The notes under the pieces were generated by a model. That model saw only the letters and a list, made by a program, of their open reading frames with translations, did not search any database and had not been told where the DNA came from. This document shows positions 62,113-64,000 of a stretch of 64,000 bases of DNA, piece after piece (positions within the stretch are counted from its first letter, which is position 1; every line of letters begins with the position of its first letter). Location of the stretch: the NCBI GenBank assembly GCA_002989075.1, contig PSQN01000016.1, forward strand, positions 1,717,346 to 1,781,345, in the 5' to 3' direction. Both the position numbers and the translations under genes were made by a program. Source of the stretch: Arthonia radiata (taxonomy: Eukaryota > Ascomycota > Arthoniomycetes > Arthoniales > Arthoniaceae).

Positions 62113-63891
62113 TGAGGGCGCAGCAAGGTCGTGTACCGACCTACGCGCAGCGGTCTAGATGATGAGTCGTGGGGAATAAATCAGGCTGCGATAAGTGGTG
62201 AAGAGTGTCTGCGATGCCGAGAGCTGTGACTGCTCCCGGCGGAAGTGCCCAGGGAAGAGGAGCAAGTAAGGAGAGAGGCGGCGAAAGAGCGCGTTTGAGG
62301 GAGTGGCGTGGGGTTGCTAGATCGGGCATGCAGAAGAGCAAAGTAGCGAGAGGGTAGGTACAGGCGTGGACAAGTAGGGGGGACGTGTCAGCTGGTGTAT
62401 GTATGTGGATGGAGAAGGGTATGAGTAGGTTGGATAGCGGGAGCAGTGGAGAGGGAGCGAATGGGAGGCGGACGTGGATTGGTCGGAGGGCAAACTAAGC
62501 GCTTAAACGCCGTTCTTCTTGGCACGCCAGCCCTGCAGCCCTATGCCAGGTGTGATCAACTCCAGCACCCCAGATGCTTCTTCTCCTTCAACGTTGACAA
62601 TCTGATTGTCTATCGCCCGCGATGGTGCCATGACAAAGACAAATCAAAAGAGTTACCAAAGCCGATATGTCCCATGTATAGGGAATGTCTAGGTGATGGC
62701 AAGCACCTATTACAAGCAGTCAGGTCACGCGTCGAATAGCTCGACGGAGCTCGAACGAGGCCCCCATGTCACTTCCATTCAACATGGCTCAATCTATATA
62801 ATCATCGCAGGAGCTATACAACGACGGTGTTTCTCAAGCAGAGCCGCATTCTTGATTGTTGACCAGTCAGCTCCTCCAAGTTCTGGAGATTTGGTCTCCA
62901 TTCACGACCTTCACGCCTCAACCCTGCGCATACGTCCATTGTGATCATACCAACAGCGAGATCTTGACACGCCATGCCTGTAACCATCTGTCTGCAGCTG
63001 TCGATATTCGTTACTGCCGCCGTCATTGCTGATATCGTGCGATGGTGGAAAACCCGCTCTCTCGATCCCGGACGCGTTGTCGTGGCGGAAATTGCGATAT
63101 CAAAAGCCCGCTCCACCTGCCAAGTCTTTCTGCCTCTGCCACCTCTCCATGCTCGTCTTGTATCGCTCGCACACGTCGAGCACGAAACAGTCTACAGTGC
63201 TCGCATCTTAGACAATAAAGTGACCAGTAGATCCAGAAGATAACAAATCAGCACGAGCGCGCCCAGCAGACCCATCCAAAGGCCGGCCGCGTAAGATCAG
63301 CTTGCGGCCCGGACCTTGTTGCTCCCAGCACGAGATCCCATGACCCAGGGAGCTATTTCGGTGTGCCTCCAGTCAAGCATCTCAGGTCAGATGAGCAGGC
63401 GTCGCCTCCACATACTGTGCGTGATTTGCTGTTTGATCGACCTTCGATGAGTCAGAGGGATGGTGCGCGTTTTTGTGGTACCGCTTGAAACCGGCGTAAG
63501 CGCGGGTGGTGTGGTGTGGCTGGAGCTGGAGCTGGTGGTGGAGCTAGAAATGGAGCTGACCTTGTTTGTTGGAACCTTTGCGTAATGTTTGTAAAATGAA
63601 TGATCCTAAATATTGTGAGGTGTCTTGATTATTCCTCTGTTATGCTGGACTCATATGCCGATGACCGGCAAGAGTTGGCAGGGTCTGGTGGAAATAGTCA
63701 AATTGAAGGGACGGTGCACAAGCAGCAGATTTATTGGCTAATGGATCATAGAGATTTAAGTAAAGACACTGTGTGCGGATTGCTGCCTTTTGCAGGCGCA
63801 TTGCATTCAATCATAACTGAAGGGTTTCAGCAGTTGGTAGGTTGTCTCAACACCGGTCCACTCAAGGTCTCGGCGGAGCTCAGTGCTTCGT
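62113..63891. other. Long region upstream of the Psr1-like gene
   Basis: About 1.8 kb. It contains the promoter of the Psr1-like gene and the 3' flank of the edge gene. Frames at 62446-62739, 62814-63116 and 62974-63243 look accidental. A GGAGCT-rich stretch lies at about 63520-63560. Nothing else recognised. Confidence 0.45.
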
Positions 63892-64000
63892 CTAGTAGTT
63901 ATCAGAGCGGCCACCACCGAAGGCACCCTTGTCCTCACGCTGTTCACGGCCTTGCTCTTGCATCTTCTCGTTCTTGGTCATGCCACCAATCTTCTCCTTC
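63892..64000 (-). CDS. C-terminus of a small glycine/charged protein, 5' end beyond window
   Basis: Partial. The minus-strand frame enters at the right edge and stops at 63892 (TAG). The last 35 residues, KEKIGGMTKNEKMQEQGREQ followed by REDKGAFGGGRSDNY, are hydrophilic, Gly/Asp-rich and lack order-forming residues, reminiscent of small stress-related fungal proteins. The family cannot be named from the visible part. Confidence 0.55.
   Translation of the reverse strand, partial: KEKIGGMTKNEKMQEQGREQREDKGAFGGGRSDNY

Noticed and set aside
62814-63243. Overlapping frames on both strands upstream of the Psr1-like gene
   Set aside because: No protein-like pattern; MPVTICLQ frame soon loses hydrophobic periodicity.
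1-64000. CRISPR arrays, bacterial operons, prophage or large retroelements
   Set aside because: None seen; introns, tRNA introns and gene families are those of a fungal nuclear genome.

Overview
The window looks like ordinary nuclear DNA of a filamentous ascomycete (Pezizomycotina; Dothideomycetes is my guess, an inference only). Signs are dense genes on both strands, short GT-AG introns (mostly 43-105 nt), two nuclear-type tRNAs (one with an intron) and a run of recognisable fungal housekeeping genes. Large RNA-encoded retroelements are absent; one short stretch near 48.3 kb may be a decayed DNA-transposon relic.

Layout. 0-9 kb: aspartate kinase (cut by the left edge), a 56-residue membrane protein and a THADA/Trm732-type tRNA-modification subunit, all on the minus strand; Trm732 is divergent from TIM23. 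10.6-16 kb: a very long low-complexity protein with a Myb-like segment. 16-21 kb: a possible small gene, a BolA-type mitochondrial protein, tRNA-Val(CAC), a Pho80-type cyclin and an HD-domain nucleotidase, the last divergent from an augmin subunit (HAUS6) gene. 24-33 kb: a conserved unknown, a small dsRNA-binding-like protein, tRNA-Arg(CCT), histidinol phosphatase and FKBP12. 33-45 kb: an R3H protein, a C2HC zinc-finger-like protein, a secreted M28 aminopeptidase, the Akr1 palmitoyltransferase, SRP receptor beta and cystathionine beta-synthase. 56-62 kb: an Acinus-like SAP protein divergent from CWC15, then a Psr1-type phosphatase. A gene running off the right edge closes the window.

The accessory part is 45.9-56 kb. 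Here five small, mostly helical, mutually similar predicted proteins (called A to E below) lie head-to-tail on the minus strand, together with a short Kar5/Tht1-like (nuclear fusion) gene, and are interrupted by a plus-strand secreted cutinase-family enzyme with a glycine-rich repeat tail. I do not recognise the A-E family; it is the best candidate for something undescribed.

Splice sites were placed by eye from reading-frame continuity and GT/AG signals. Where several choices fit, this is stated. No database search was possible.
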